Origin: Acridotheres tristis
Taxonomy: Eukaryota; Chordata; Aves; Passeriformes; Sturnidae
Reading direction: 5' to 3'
Assembly (NCBI GenBank): GCA_037013685.1
Contig: CM072887.1
Coordinates: 53,061,154-53,125,153, forward strand
Length of the DNA: 64,000 nt
The translations under genes were made by a program, and so were the position numbers. Positions 25,321 through 37,531 of this stretch are shown piece by piece (within the stretch, counting starts at the first letter, position 1; each line of letters starts with the position of its first letter). The notes below the pieces were generated by a model. It was not told the DNA's origin. It saw nothing but the letters and a program-made list of their open reading frames with translations, and did not search any database.

Positions 25321-27061
25321 ATGGGAAATAAGTTTCAATTGCGTAAAATTTTAAAATCTGTGGAGACACTTATACCCTCAAATGGATTGCTTAGGGTGGA
25401 TAGGGGACTTCTCTCTTGGGGTAGTTTCCAGGGACAGGTTGGACAAAGTATTATGAACAGTTCAAGTACAGCTGGTATTGCATGGGAGTCATGGAGTGGG
25501 GAAGGCTTTCCCCACGATGAAGAAATTCAGTCTTCTTAGAAGAAAGATGAAATTTGAGATGACTCAAAAAATAGACTTCAAGGGAAAAAAAATGTTTTGT
25601 CATTAAAGTCTTCTAAAAATCTCCCAATTTCCTCACTGTTCAAGATGAAAATTTTACTTACATAAAATTATGCAAAACTTAATTTTTCTTTCTGGTTCAT
25701 TTAACTATTTCAAAAACATCTAATTGGGTTAGATATCTTTCCTATATAAGTAGTTTTTGCCTCAAAGCTTTTTTACACACCTCTCATATATTAGTCATTT
25801 TCCAAAAAGAAGTTTTTCTTTTCTGTCTTGCTCTTTCTTATACAACAGATATCTTTTAAATTGGTCTAGCACAACAAATTCTGTAGTTGAGCAGCTTATA
25901 AATTGTCACTGCTCTTTCAGCAATGGGGAAACATTTTAAAATTTGGTAAGAAAAAGCCCTTTGCCTCCACTGAATCTGAGAAATTTAAAGAAACTGAATT
26001 TTAGATTGTTGTTAATAGGAATAACAATTAACATTTAAAATGTTATTGAATATTATGCACTATAACTGGTCTGGAGAGATTTTCCTTTAAAGCCCCTGTT
26101 TTGGACAAAACAAACCTTGCAATTATCAGAAATAGGAAGAATGCTAAATAAAACAAACAACCCCACAATTTCTCTTCTTTATGAGCAATAATGTCAAATC
26201 CCAAAAAGGCTAAAAGGTGACGTTTACTCCATGGCCTTCCCAGGATTCACTCTATTGCTGAATTACGCTTTTTGCCCAGAAAACCACCTCCCAAATCTCA
26301 GATAAAATAGAAATTACCATCAGTGAAAGAAAATCTTAGTTAAAATCCATGACCTTAATACTGTCAGCAGACAAATCTGTGCCAGTTACACTTCATTTCT
26401 TCCCCTGCAAGATCTATTCCAAAGGGGCTGAAATGCTTAAATTTTTTTCTGGACTTAAAATTTTCAGCTCGGTTTATATGTATACCTCCTCCCCACAGCC
26501 ATTGTGCTTGCTGTTGAGCTTAAGAAGACATGAAACTTTTTCCCTGGCACCTGCAATAGTCCTGGAATCCCTCTTTAAAGCCAAAATTATATATTCACAG
26601 TAGGAATATATAATGGTTCAGATAATCACAGGTCCAGAGACCTGGACTGCTACTTAGGCTGGAAATACCAGAAGATTATTTTTTTCCAGTGCTGTTTCCC
26701 TAATCTTGTTTCTGGACTATGATGGAAAAAGGCACACAAGAAATACTTTACAGTAAGGCAGAAGAGTCTAGTGGAGAGAATGGACTCTGCATATTTTAGA
26801 AAAGACCTTATTTTAGACTTAGTTTTATACAACTGTGAAAACTTATGTCTGAATAAAGTTAGTTGCCTCTTTTTCAAACTGTAGAAAGTCACACAAAATC
26901 TATTGCCAGTAACTTGCAGACATTGTCCTGTGGATAAGTATCTCCCATAATAGTTATTCAATATATTTTACTATATGGAAGCTAAGCATGTGTTTAGTTT
27001 GCAGAGAAAGACTTGTGGTGTTTTTGTTTTTTTGTTACTGTGTTGCTTGGATTTTGTTTCC
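25321..27061. other. Unique non-coding DNA, nothing recognised
   Basis: No repeat family, RNA gene or convincing exon was seen. All open frames are short and AT-driven. Confidence 0.6.
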
Positions 27062-27077
27062 TTTTTTTTTTTTTTTT
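27062..27077. repeat. Poly-T run
   Basis: Sixteen consecutive T, preceded by further T-rich sequence with single G interruptions. Confidence 0.9.
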
Positions 27078-27923
27078 GGCAGGGGAAGGTAGGAAGGTAG
27101 GAAAGGGCTTGTTTCTGTGGAGAAAGCAGACTAAACCAGAATAGCTGCATTGGCTGCATTTCAATTAGAAGATACAGTACATTATTTACATGTAGTGATG
27201 GGTTGACCTTGGTCATCTGCCAGCTACCCTCTCAGCCACTTTCTTGCTCTCTCTCATCAAGAAGATGGAGGAGAAAATTATGGAAAGTCTCCTGACTTGA
27301 GATAAAGACAGGTAATTTATCAATTACCATCACAGGCAAAATGGAATTGACTTGCAGAAAGTATCACTACATGTCTGTTGGGTGTAGGTGGCCAAGTGTT
27401 TATGATGGGGAGCTGTATCTAGCACAGTGTAGCCCTAAAGACCCTCCCCATGCTCCCTCTGCCTTCCCATTCCCAACACCTGGCTGGCCTCATCCAACAC
27501 ACCTGCACTTGCAAAGTGTCCCCTAGCAGAGACACTGGAAGTGTCTTTACAATGAAAGTCCTTGAGCACAAATTATGTTTTATGGACTTGATTGTGTTTT
27601 GAGCTCATGGCCAAGGAGTGGAAAAACCACCATTGGTCAGCACGATGCTGTGTTATTTAATTCACTCTATTGGGGTGTCTGAGGTTTTCTTCCTTTTTTT
27701 TAAATATTTAGTCTGCCACTGAAATATGCATGAAAATATGATGGTGAGATGTAACAAATGAGCAACGGCAAAAGATCTGTTAATGCAAACAACATAGGGC
27801 AAGCACAGAAGACAGGGGAGATACAGAGGAATGACCAGGCTGGCAGGCTGCATTATGGCCATGAAAAATGGAAATATACCATTTAAGTGAAATTAAGGCT
27901 TCTTCTCATATTTTTTTTTGTAG
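27078..27923. other. Unique non-coding DNA
   Basis: No gene recognised. The interval ends in a strong pyrimidine run (nine T then GTAG) that serves as the acceptor-like site of the next feature. Confidence 0.5.
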
Positions 27924-28128
27924 ACATCACTTATGTGATTTCTTTCAGCAGCTCAACTGGCTTAAATATCTACTTCAAAATTTCTGTAACTCCAAACCTG
28001 CAGTCTGAAGTTTCCACCAGTGCAATGGAGCCACTAAATCAGACCTTATTTTCTCCAGATGTTGAGCATCTGTCATTCTTAATTAAGGAACAGGAGTTAG
28101 CGCTGTGGAAAGGCATGCGCTTTTAAAG
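27924..28128 (+). other. Exon-like segment, possibly terminal (unconfirmed)
   Basis: A strong acceptor-like site (pyrimidine run then TTTTTGTAG, AG at 27,922-27,923) is followed by a frame open for 67 codons in phase 1, ending in TAA at 28,124-28,126. The peptide starts ITYVISFSSSTGLNIYFK and ends ELALWKGMRF. Two bases after the stop a GTGACT donor-like site occurs, so the segment could be a terminal coding exon or a non-coding internal exon. The peptide was not recognised, there is no AATAAA soon after the stop, and the length is within chance. Confidence 0.2.
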
Positions 28129-30381
28129 GTGACTTGCAGTGGGATGGAAAACTGGAATTTTGCCCTCTCTTCTTCTTCATGATGTGAAAGAAAAGCTAGA
28201 GAACTTTCTCCTTTTGAGGTTGAGTTTATTTTATTTAAGTGATGTGCTTAGAATATCAGGAATATAAAATCAGATATTTCCTGGTTTTGCTAGGGGACTT
28301 TTTGGAGGCTTCATCTCCACATATTATTTATTTGTCCTGAGGTATGGCTGAGCAGGGATCAGTGCTGCACTGCACATATGTGATTCGTGCAGCATCTGGC
28401 ACAATCTTTATTTGCTCTTAAAAGCTCTGTGGGTTTTAAATCTTAAACAAAGGAGTGTTTTCTCACAAGTTTTTTTAGGTAGAGCTGTTGAATTAGAGTG
28501 TTTGATTTAAGAAAGGGAAACAAAATTCCTTCTCCATTTCATCAGTGTGGGCAGAAAATATTTTGGCTTGGCCTTACATGGTTAACCTGGGAAACATTCA
28601 GTATATCATAGTTTATGGTTAAAATGTTTTGTATAAATGTTTTTAGAATTGTGAACATAACAGACTTTCAAATATTTGGTTTACATTAGTGAACTTTCTC
28701 TAAATAGAAGGTGGTAGCCAATAATGGAAAAGATACTTTAATTCTTCAGCCTCAATAAAACTAAATATTTTGGACAATATATTTAGATCGGTTGGAATAT
28801 TTAAATTCCCATTACGTTTTTGGGGTTTTTTTGCTGCCATAACAAGATAGATTTTTCTCCTGGTTTTAAAGGTTTCCTATTAGAAATTATAAATGGACTA
28901 TTGCATGAAATATGGATTACAATTCTGAATTCTAGAAATAAAAAATGAAGGCCCAAAACAAAACATGTGAATTTAAAAATTAGCAAATATTCGGGGACCT
29001 TTATAAGATTTGTAGCAAAGGAACAAAAGCAGAAACATATTGATTCTGTTTTCATTTGTAGGGTACCTCTGAAAGAAATTTAACTCAAATTTTTAAGTAG
29101 GAATCTATCCTTTGGAGCTTGGTTTCTCTTCCACTCTCTTGGGACTTCTGGCTACTCTGAAAGACTTAATTGTGCAGAGACAAGCTAACTTTTTCAGCTG
29201 AGTCAGAGGCACCCATAAAATCTGAGCAGTTCGAATCAGATGGGGAAAATGTAAACAGACTCAATCATGCATGAAAGCTTTCTCACAGCATGTAAACGTA
29301 GAATATAATTTGAGAGTTTCAGAAGTGCAAAAACTTGTATTGTTTGCATGGTGAGACCAGGGTTAATAAAAGAGGTGCTGAAGCAGAAAGCTGGCTTCCA
29401 CAGACACGAGGAGCAGAGCATGAAGGTTTTTTTCACTGAACAAGGATTAATCAAGCATCTTTGACAGTTTAAAAAGACACTTCATGCAAGGAAGTGTTAG
29501 TATCTTTTCATCTGTAAGGAAAAGATGATCCACAAAATCACTAAGGCAACTTCCCTGGCCCTGTATGCTCAGCTGCCCTTGATTTCATAAGAAAACAAAA
29601 GCATGGAAGAAAAGACAGAACTGACTTTTGTAGATAAATTTATGGGCTAATGTTTTACTTTTGCTCTGGCTTAAGAGTGGAGTGGAAGGATGTACTAGAT
29701 TATTTTGTACTATGATATTTTAAACAGTAGCCAGAAGCTTTAAACAGATTAGTGCAGCACAGAGTTCATTTTCCAAACTTGGTCTTTTATCTTACAGACT
29801 GGAAGCCTTTGTTAAACTGAATTATTTCATTTTTCTTCTTGCTTTGGACCACATGTAATTGTAATGAGAATGAATCCTGAAAAATGTAGCATTAGAATAG
29901 TGTAGTGAAGTTCCAAAACCCAAGAGGTTTTTATATGTAGCTAATATGCTTCCTATTAACACGTCAATAGTGATCCTTCATTCCTGCAAGCACATGTTCC
30001 GTAGTTTCTTTTTGATCAGCATTTGAGTTGGAAACACTCTGCCTACATTGTCAGGGGTTCTTTAGATATTGTGAGAGGATATAAAGACCCCATTATCTCT
30101 TACTTCTCTTCAATTTTTTCGGGATACTTTTATCTTAAAGGATTATCTTTAAAATGCCTATTTTCTTAGAATAGCTCAGTCTCAATTTTTGTATAACCTG
30201 TGTTTAAAGAACATTACAGCTTTTCACTTTAAAAAACAAGCAGGCAGGAAAATATTAGTAGTTGTGGCATTCCGTCTAGTTAGGTGTGACTAAACCTCAA
30301 ACTAACAACGGGCTTTAACATGTTGTGTGTGATTTACAGAAAATAAAATTAAACTCTGATGGATCTTCTTCACACTGAGGT
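28129..30381. other. Unique AT-rich DNA, nothing recognised
   Basis: No repeat family or gene was seen in this interval; the open frames on both strands are short and feature-free. Confidence 0.6.
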
Positions 30382-30414
30382 AAAAAAACAAAAAACAAAA
30401 ACAAAACCAAAACC
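30382..30414. repeat. (CAAAAA)n A-rich tract
   Basis: A-runs of 4-7 separated by single C bases. Simple A-rich repeat. Confidence 0.88.
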
Positions 30415-30626
30415 ACAGCTTTACTGAGAAAAAAATAGAGTGTGAGCTGAAAACTACAGCTTTTTTGATTTTCAAGATAAAAAGTAGATCTGAATAGGGA
30501 AATTGGCTCTTCCAAGACCTCCTCTTTGTATGAAAGGGAGCGATATTAGAGAGGCTTTAAGGATTTCACATTCACACAGTTGTGAAACAGCTGATTCAAG
30601 GTACACCACAGTGAAGCACATTGATC

Positions 30627-30655
30627 ATTAGAGAAATGCAGATTAGAGAAATGCA
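30627..30655. repeat. 15-bp tandem duplication
   Basis: ATTAGAGAAATGCAG at 30,627-30,641 is followed directly by the same sequence again through 30,655 (14 of the 15 positions). A small slippage duplication. Confidence 0.9.
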
Positions 30656-33600
30656 CAGATTTTCAAAGAAACTATGAAAACGAAAACCTTCTTCTACATT
30701 CAAAAGCCCCAAAGCTCCCACCTCTGGGGATATTGAGGCAAGAAATACTACACAGCAAGCCCTAGGAGACAGTGTGACCAAGGGAATGATGATAAGGGTA
30801 CTGTAGGACTGGACTTTTACAGTCTGCAATCAGGAACTTCCTCTTGCCTTGCTGAAAGTAACACTCTTTTTCATTTTTAAAATTTTAAACAAATTAATTC
30901 AATATACCTGACAAATTGTCATGCTTTCTAATTTCCCTTGAGTTAACGTAAGGTAATGTTGTAGACAAAGGCTTCTACTTTTTGAGATCCAGGCAAACTT
31001 GAGGGCCTGCTAGAAAGGATTTGAGATCTGGTGATGTCAGCTGTCAGGATGTAGGGGACAAACGCCCTCTCAGGAGTTCCCTGTGTCCTTAGAAAGGAGG
31101 CCTGAAGTGATGGGGGAACCTGTGGCTTCAGAAGCAACATATTCTTGTGCAGATGGTGTACTTAAACAGGAACGCTTATAAATAATGGTGGCAGCTTGAA
31201 TTTTCCTTCATCTCTTGTGCCTTTTGACAAGTCTCTGAAGTTGTAAAGGTGATCATTATTTAAGGATGTGTGCTCCCCTTAAGCTCACAGGTTTTCTTGC
31301 ACAAAACTCACTGAAAGTCAGGATGTTTGCGTTTTTTCCAGAAGCCTCAAGGCTGTATTCATTTATGGAATAAAACCAGAGAACAGGTATAATGTCCTTC
31401 AGTGAAGAAGATCCAAGGAGTTAATCAGAGATGAGCTTTTTGCATTATTGACAAAGCAGAATTGTGCCTTATTGGTCCACTCTGAGGCAACTGGTTCTGA
31501 CTTGGTGTCTCCAGTACACTGCAGCTTTCCAGAGGACAGGAAATCTTCTCTGCAGTGGGCAACATGTGAAATGAGCCAGTGGGGGTGAAAGTTTCATCCC
31601 AACTCCCTGATTAGATATTGGTTGACTTAGTTGAGTATGGAGCTTTAATGGAGCTCACACAACTGGTAGAAGACTATTTTTGCATGAGCTGCATCCTACA
31701 AAAACTGGGTGTGAATTTTGCTTCAGGAATTACATTACATTCTCAGACTAATCATGTAATGTTTCTTGAGAATACTTCTTTTCTCATAGTTTTCTAAACC
31801 AACAGGGGGCTTGAACAAAAAGCCTTTAATCACTAGCTATGTCTATATAGTTTAAAGAAACCTGTAATAGACAGTTTGAAACCATATTATGCAATGTTGT
31901 AAAAATCAGTGCTGGACACACTTATGAAATTTTAATCTAAAACCAATATTTGCTTAAACAGACTTCATGCTGGTATCTTTTTAAGTATTTTCTTTGCAAG
32001 TCTTGTAATACTTAGAAGACAGTGAAAAATTCATTTGATTTTGAACAAAATATCGTAAGAATGTACCTTTTGTACAAGGAAATAAACAGCTAAATCAGAG
32101 TAATAAGTAAACTGAGCTATTCTACATAGATGAATGTAATCAGTTGATATCATTAAAAGTCAAGTTAAAGTACTGGAGAGGGATACACAATATAATTTCA
32201 TGTCAAGAAACGGTTGCACAAACTGTCCATTAAGTGCCTATAGGAATGCATTAACATTTTTCATTTTAACCTTCATAACCTTGATAACAAGCCAGAAACA
32301 GTTAATTCCACTTCTCTGCCCTTTTTTATTAAAAAGACAAATGAACATGAACACAGAATACTCTAGTAATTTTACATACCCTAAAAAGGTCCTTTTTTCT
32401 CCATGAATGTAGAAATTCTGATCTTAGTACCTCTTATTTGTGCACCTATATAGTTTCATCCACTTCAGGGCAGCTTCTTGCGAGCCTTCATTTAATCATG
32501 TAGAAAATTAGGAGTAATTTTTATTCATTCTGAGGACCACAACCTTGAGGGTAATAAGGGAAATCATTGTCCTTTAGTTTTTTATTAAGAACACAGGTTA
32601 TATCCACTCTTCTTGATGACAGCAGCCAAGGCCAAAGACAGAGAAGAAAAATCATACAAGTGAAACTGCATCTGTCTTATTTACAGTAGGAAAATAGCTT
32701 TTTTTTTGTGAGAATATTCTCCCTTTGACCAGGGGAAGCTTAAAAGATTTTTCAGTTTCCCGTTCTTTACAATTATTTTAGGGATGGATCCTAGCCACTT
32801 TACTTGCTCCTAAAGGAACTCTGCCTTGATAAAACATGCAAAAGATCAATCTTGAAATTCAAAACCTAAACAGTTTAAAATAATCAGGGTATATTGACTT
32901 ATGGCAGGTGCTTTCCCAGCACTGCTCTCACAGCAGACTCCTGCTTTTACATCATCTTGCCAGTGAAGATTTACCCTTCTTGCCCATTTATTCCTCCCCT
33001 GGGTGCTGGATTCAATAGAAATAAAAAAATAAGTCTTCATTAGCAATTCTGCAAGAGCCTTTGATCAGATGTCTCATTTAGGGGAAGAAAGGAAGAGTGG
33101 AAGGAGAAGGCCACATGGTTATTGCTCCTCGTTACTGCTGGCTGTTCTCTCCAGCCTTCCTGTTTCCGATGCTGACATGTCAAAAATCTCTAGAGGTGTC
33201 AGTGTTTTTAAAATGAATACACAGTTTCACTTCTCATTTGTGCCTTGATTCTTTAGAAAAGAACAAACTGCACTTCAATCTCTATCTAATTTTTACTGGA
33301 TGCAGTGTGGATGCATCCCTTCTTTAGACACAGAAAGTCTAAATGACTGACAGTTGTGGGTTCCTGTTATGCAAATATCTCCTCAGTTATTACAGTTGTG
33401 TGGGGATGTGCACATGAACTTTGGTAGAGAGACCAGCTCTAGAAGAGGCAATGATGCCCTCACCCACCATCTCAGTTTGTGTGCTTTGGGTTAGCAATAG
33501 CTGCCTACCCCTGAAAGGGATAGGTCCAGTTTTTCGTATTTCTGAGGTGAAATCTTCACTTTGATCTAAATCTTTTCTACTGAAAAAGGACCACAGTGAC

Positions 33601-34788
33601 TAAAGGAAGTGAGAAAGCTCTGGTTTCTGCCACTGAAGGTTCACAGCAAGAGACCTCACACAACCATCCTATAAAACTGTCCCCAGAGGATCTGTTTGCT
33701 AACAGTTGTTGGGAGTGGAGTGTGGAGGGCACTGAACCCCCCTCAGTGCTCCAGCACTGCTTTTGCCACAGACCCATGCTAGATTACCATTACAGACCAT
33801 GCAGTGCTAGAGAATGTTCTGGATTCTTGGAAGAGCTGGGAGCAAAGTTGTCTGGCAGCCACTCTTGCCTATTTTCTGTCTTCCAATTCTATGGATTAAA
33901 GCAATGAAGTCTGGACTAGGAAGGCAACTTCTGCTTCCAGAACACTGAAAAAATATTGGAAAAGAGAAACAAATTGGAATAGTCCATTTTTACCCTGCTT
34001 TTTCCCACCTCACCATTTCTCCTCACTTTTCTGCAATGGCCATGGGCTATTCCTCCTGAAATTTCTGCTTACCAACCTTCTTTTACCTGTGCATGTTGTA
34101 AAAAATCCATCCAGTATTGTGTCTCGCATTGCATACAGACACTTTCCCTTCTCGATTTACCTTGTTCAATTTTACAACAGTAAATAGCGTGATCTTATTT
34201 CTATTCTAGTGTCTCCAATGCTAAAAGCTCTCTGCTCTTTGCTCTAGCCTGACAAGTCAGGTTTTGTATGCAGACCAACCTGACTAGAGATTTTCATCCT
34301 GACTTTAGCTAACAAAGCATAAAAGAGACAAGGCTCATATATTCTTACAATTCCCACACTGGTCATATAAAATACAAATTACAGACATGACAGATTAACT
34401 TTATCCTGTTACATCAATGGGGGATGTAGAAAAATTTTGCCACTGGCCTCATGACTGGTATGTTTTATCCTTTCTCCAGCTCAGCAGCTCTGTTTTCCAT
34501 TTGGATAGTCTCTGCCCTGCAGAGCATATAGTTTGCTACACCATTGTGCTGTTTAGTCACAAGCATAATCATCTCAAAGTTTATTAATAACCTGCAGTGA
34601 CTTTGCATTGGAGGGAGGAGCTTATCTTAGAGCATCTTTAGAAATTACTGCAGACCCAGCAGCCTTTACCTTTACAGGAAAGCAGGAAGTGGGAGAGGTG
34701 CCTCAGCATCAAAATCTGTGACGTACGCCAGCGTTAATGCTTCTCCTGTTTGGAGTCCCCTGTAGCTTCATGCTTCACCATTTTGTAG
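30656..34788. other. Unique non-coding DNA
   Basis: No repeat family was recognised. Opposed open frames of 103 (plus) and 66 (minus) codons near 33.6-33.9 kb lie in a slightly GC-richer block but have no recognisable features. The right end, from about 34,770, is pyrimidine-rich and ends TTTTGTAG, giving the acceptor-like site of the next feature. Confidence 0.55.
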
Positions 34789-34887
34789 GAGATGAAGTGA
34801 GAAATGCAGACATCCTGAAGACAGCAAAGTCTGTAGGGGCCTTCCAGGAGGAGAGGCATAGGAAGGCTTCTGAGCTGAACATGGAAG
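34789..34887 (+). other. Exon-like segment, 99 bp symmetric (unconfirmed)
   Basis: The left boundary is a pyrimidine-rich CACCATTTTGTAG acceptor-like site (AG at 34,787-34,788). The right boundary is GGAAG|GTAAGG, a near-consensus donor. The 99-base length is a multiple of three. Only one plus-strand frame is open: it enters and leaves in phase 1 and reads DEVRNADILKTAKSV then GAFQEERHRKASELNME, a charged, helix-prone peptide. The other two frames have stops within the first four codons. The phase is compatible with the exon-like segment at 17,041-17,110, but that match has a one-in-three chance. The peptide was not recognised. This is one of the better exon candidates in the window. Confidence 0.35.
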
Positions 34888-36150
34888 GTAAGGCTGGACC
34901 TACCAGAATAATGCAAATACTAGATACAACATTACAGTACAATGGCTTTTTGCATTTGGGTGAGTAAAAATCTGAAGACATACAAATACAGACAAGCCTA
35001 CCATATATGCTAATTTAAGTAAATATTATGTTTAAATACATGAGTATACACTTGTATTTAAGTGTGGGAAAATTAATTGTATTATTACTATTATGTACTA
35101 TGTTTTCAAAAATCCTCCTTCTTTCCTTCATTTGCTAATAGAAACACCCACAAAATGTTTTTTGCTGAATGCTTGAATACTGTTTGGTGATGCTAAAATT
35201 GTAGCTAAGAAAAATAAGAGGACCTTGGTATTGGCTTTTTAACACCGTAACACTGGAATACTACAATGTGTGAATTTTTTTCCCAGATGACTCAAGCTTC
35301 CTCAAAGCAGAACAGCTCCCCTTGTGCTGCTTTTCTCAAGTTATACTTAAAATGACCCATAAGCAGAGTGAGACTGGATGAACATCTCTTTCTTCCACAG
35401 CCCTGTGAATTTTTAATGCCTGGCATTAAGGTGAAAATCATCATTTCTCTCTGCCTGCTGGGCGATGGGCCATCAATTAAATTCTCTTTTGTCCATATGT
35501 AAAATAGCTAATGGTTGCAGCTTCTTTCCATAATAGAGCCATTAGTGCTAATCTGCCCCTCTCTGCCAACTGATTTACTCAGATGGGCATAGAAGAACTG
35601 GCAGTAATGTGTTGTATAAACCTGGATCTGTAGATGTCCTGAAAGCAGCAAAGTTCTCTCAATTTGATACTTTGCTGCACTGTATGGCTGTTTGATATGT
35701 AACATAATCATATACTGGTGTGGTTGTTGTTGAGTATTTTGAATGTGGTTGTATATTCCAAGATTTTAGTTTACACAAATCTGATTCATGATCTGACATA
35801 ATGTACATATGAAATATTTTCAATTTGGTAGTGTGAATCTGATTCATATTGATTATATTCAGCGCTGGTTCAAAGCTCTAAATTATCTTCAGTGTTTGCT
35901 AGCTTACAAATACAGCACATAACTGTTAGGGAATTTGAAACCCTTTGAATATATACCCATTTGACTGCGGAACAATTAATATTTTACATTTTTAAAAAAA
36001 GTTTTCCTCTCTAAAGAACTCTAGCTCTTTTTTGGGAGGTGGGGAACACAGCAGGGAGATCTTGTGTTCCATGGTAATGGTAAAGGAAGAAAGGATAGCA
36101 AAGTAGAGACATCTTGTGAACAGTGATAAATGTTTCAGTCATGCACTTAC
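34888..36150. other. Unique non-coding DNA, partly conserved-looking
   Basis: No gene or repeat family was recognised. The interval 35,395-35,660 contains clustered homeodomain-type ATTA/TAAT cores in otherwise balanced sequence, a texture typical of vertebrate conserved non-coding elements; this is inference only. Confidence 0.45.
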
Positions 36151-36406
36151 CCACACCAGTGTGCAGTGGCTGAATAATCAGTAAGATAAACCATCATTTT
36201 CTTTGTATTTGATGTTTGACAAGTATAATAAGCTAAGTAACTTATTTGGTAAAAAATGGCGATGATCCAGGAGAATGTGTTTTTATTTGTTATTTTCCCT
36301 GGGTTGAAAGCCAATAATGCATATGCAGCTGTTACAAGATTTATCATTACTCGAACATATAGGAAGACTACAGCAATATGGAGAACATCTTCAATGATTA
36401 GGAAAG
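36151..36406 (-). other. Minus-strand exon-like segment with hydrophobic open frame (unconfirmed)
   Basis: On the minus strand the segment ends at a good donor (GTAAGTGCAT, plus positions 36,141-36,150) and starts after TGCTGTCTCCAG (acceptor CT at plus 36,407-36,408). The frame is open over the whole 256 bases and encodes alternating hydrophobic stretches, for example VLHIAVVFLYVRVMINLV and SWIIAIFYQISYLAYYTC. These would score as membrane segments, but T-rich DNA produces such peptides by chance. No protein family was recognised. A CR1 element begins 35 bases to the right. Confidence 0.18.
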
Positions 36407-36440
36407 CTGGAGACAGCATTTATAAGTGAAGTTGCCAAAA

Positions 36441-37531
36441 GAATCATAACATCATATCGCAGAATCATAAAATGGCTTGGTTTGGAAGGGAGCATGAAGA
36501 TCACATAGTTACAATTCCTGTGACATGGGCAGGGACACCTTCCACAAGCCCAGGTTGCTCAGAGCCCCATCCAACCTGGTCTTGAAGACTTTCAGGGTCA
36601 GAGCCCCCACAGTTTCTCTTGGCAACCTGTTCTAGTGTTTTACCATCCTCTCAGTAAAGTATTCCTTCCTAATATCTGATCTAAATCTACTCAGTTTGAA
36701 GCTATACCCCCCTGTTTTGTCACTACATGCTCTTGTAAAAGTTTGTGTCTATCTTGTAGGTTCCCTTCAGGTGCTGAAAGACCACAATTAGGTCATCCTG
36801 AAGACTTCACTTCTCCAGGCTGAACCCCTATTCTCTCATCCTTCCCTCACAGGAGAATTTTTCCATCCCTCTAAGCATCTTGGTGTCCTTCCTCTGTATT
36901 CCATAAAGCAGGTCCATGCCCTTCTTGTGCTGGGGATTCCAGAGTTGGATGCAGTACTTTAGATGGGGTCTCACAAGACTTGAAAAGAAGGCACCTGCTA
37001 CCTGCACTTCTTTTGGTGCAACACAGGATATAGTTGGATTTCAGGGATGCAAATGCATGTGGCAGGCTCATGTCCAGCCTCTCATCCACCAGCACCATCC
37101 CCAGCATGTTTTGATGCCAGGTGCAGCACCTTGCACTTGGTCTGGTTACACATCATGAGATTCCCATTTCTCCAGCTTGTTCAAGTCCCTCTACATGGCA
37201 TCCTGTCTTTCAGTTGTGTTGGCCACACACTGAATTTGGCATAATCTGCAAATTTGCTGAGGGTGCACTCGATCCCTTCATCTCTGTCATTAATAAAGCT
37301 ATTAAATAATACCACTTGTCACTGGTGTCCATCAGGAATCTGAGCCATTGACCAATATCCACTGGGTGTGATCATCCAACCTATTTCTTATCCATCTAAC
37401 AGTCCACCCATTGAATCTTTCTTCCTCCCATTTAGAAAGATGTTGGGGGGGGAAGATTGTGTCAGAGGCTTTACAGAAGTCCAGATAAATGGCATATTTA
37501 GTCTTTCCCTTGTCCACTGATGCAGTCACTT
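36441..37531 (-). mobile_element. CR1 LINE, 5'-truncated, minus orientation
   Basis: Read on the plus strand, the element begins with decayed copies of the CR1 3'-terminal repeat (GAATCATAAC, then AGAATCATAAAATGGCTTGG) and the diagnostic GGTTTGGAAGGGA block. It then follows the recalled CR1 consensus in reverse complement: the GACATGGGCAGGGACACCTTCCA block, CAGGTTGCTCAGAGCCCCATCCAACCTGG, the GGGGATTCCAGAGTTGGATGCAGTACTTTAG block, TTGCTGAGGGTGCACTCGATCCC, and finally CTTGTCCACTGATGCAGTCAC. It stops in the middle of the reverse transcriptase, as expected for the 5' truncation usual in CR1. Stops and indels make it inactive. It is the longest repeat in the window. Confidence 0.95.
37332..37529 (-). 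pseudogene. CR1 reverse-transcriptase remnant
   Basis: Within the CR1 copy the minus strand stays open for 65 codons and preserves the fingers/palm region of a CR1-type reverse transcriptase: VDKGK, then AIYLDFCKASDT (corresponding to the usual YLDLCKAFDTV motif, with the Phe of the catalytic-block A region replaced by Ser), then FNGWTVRWIRNRLDDHTQ and VNGS. The frame does not continue into the block with the catalytic Asp-Asp pair without interruption. It is a relic, not a gene. Confidence 0.85.
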
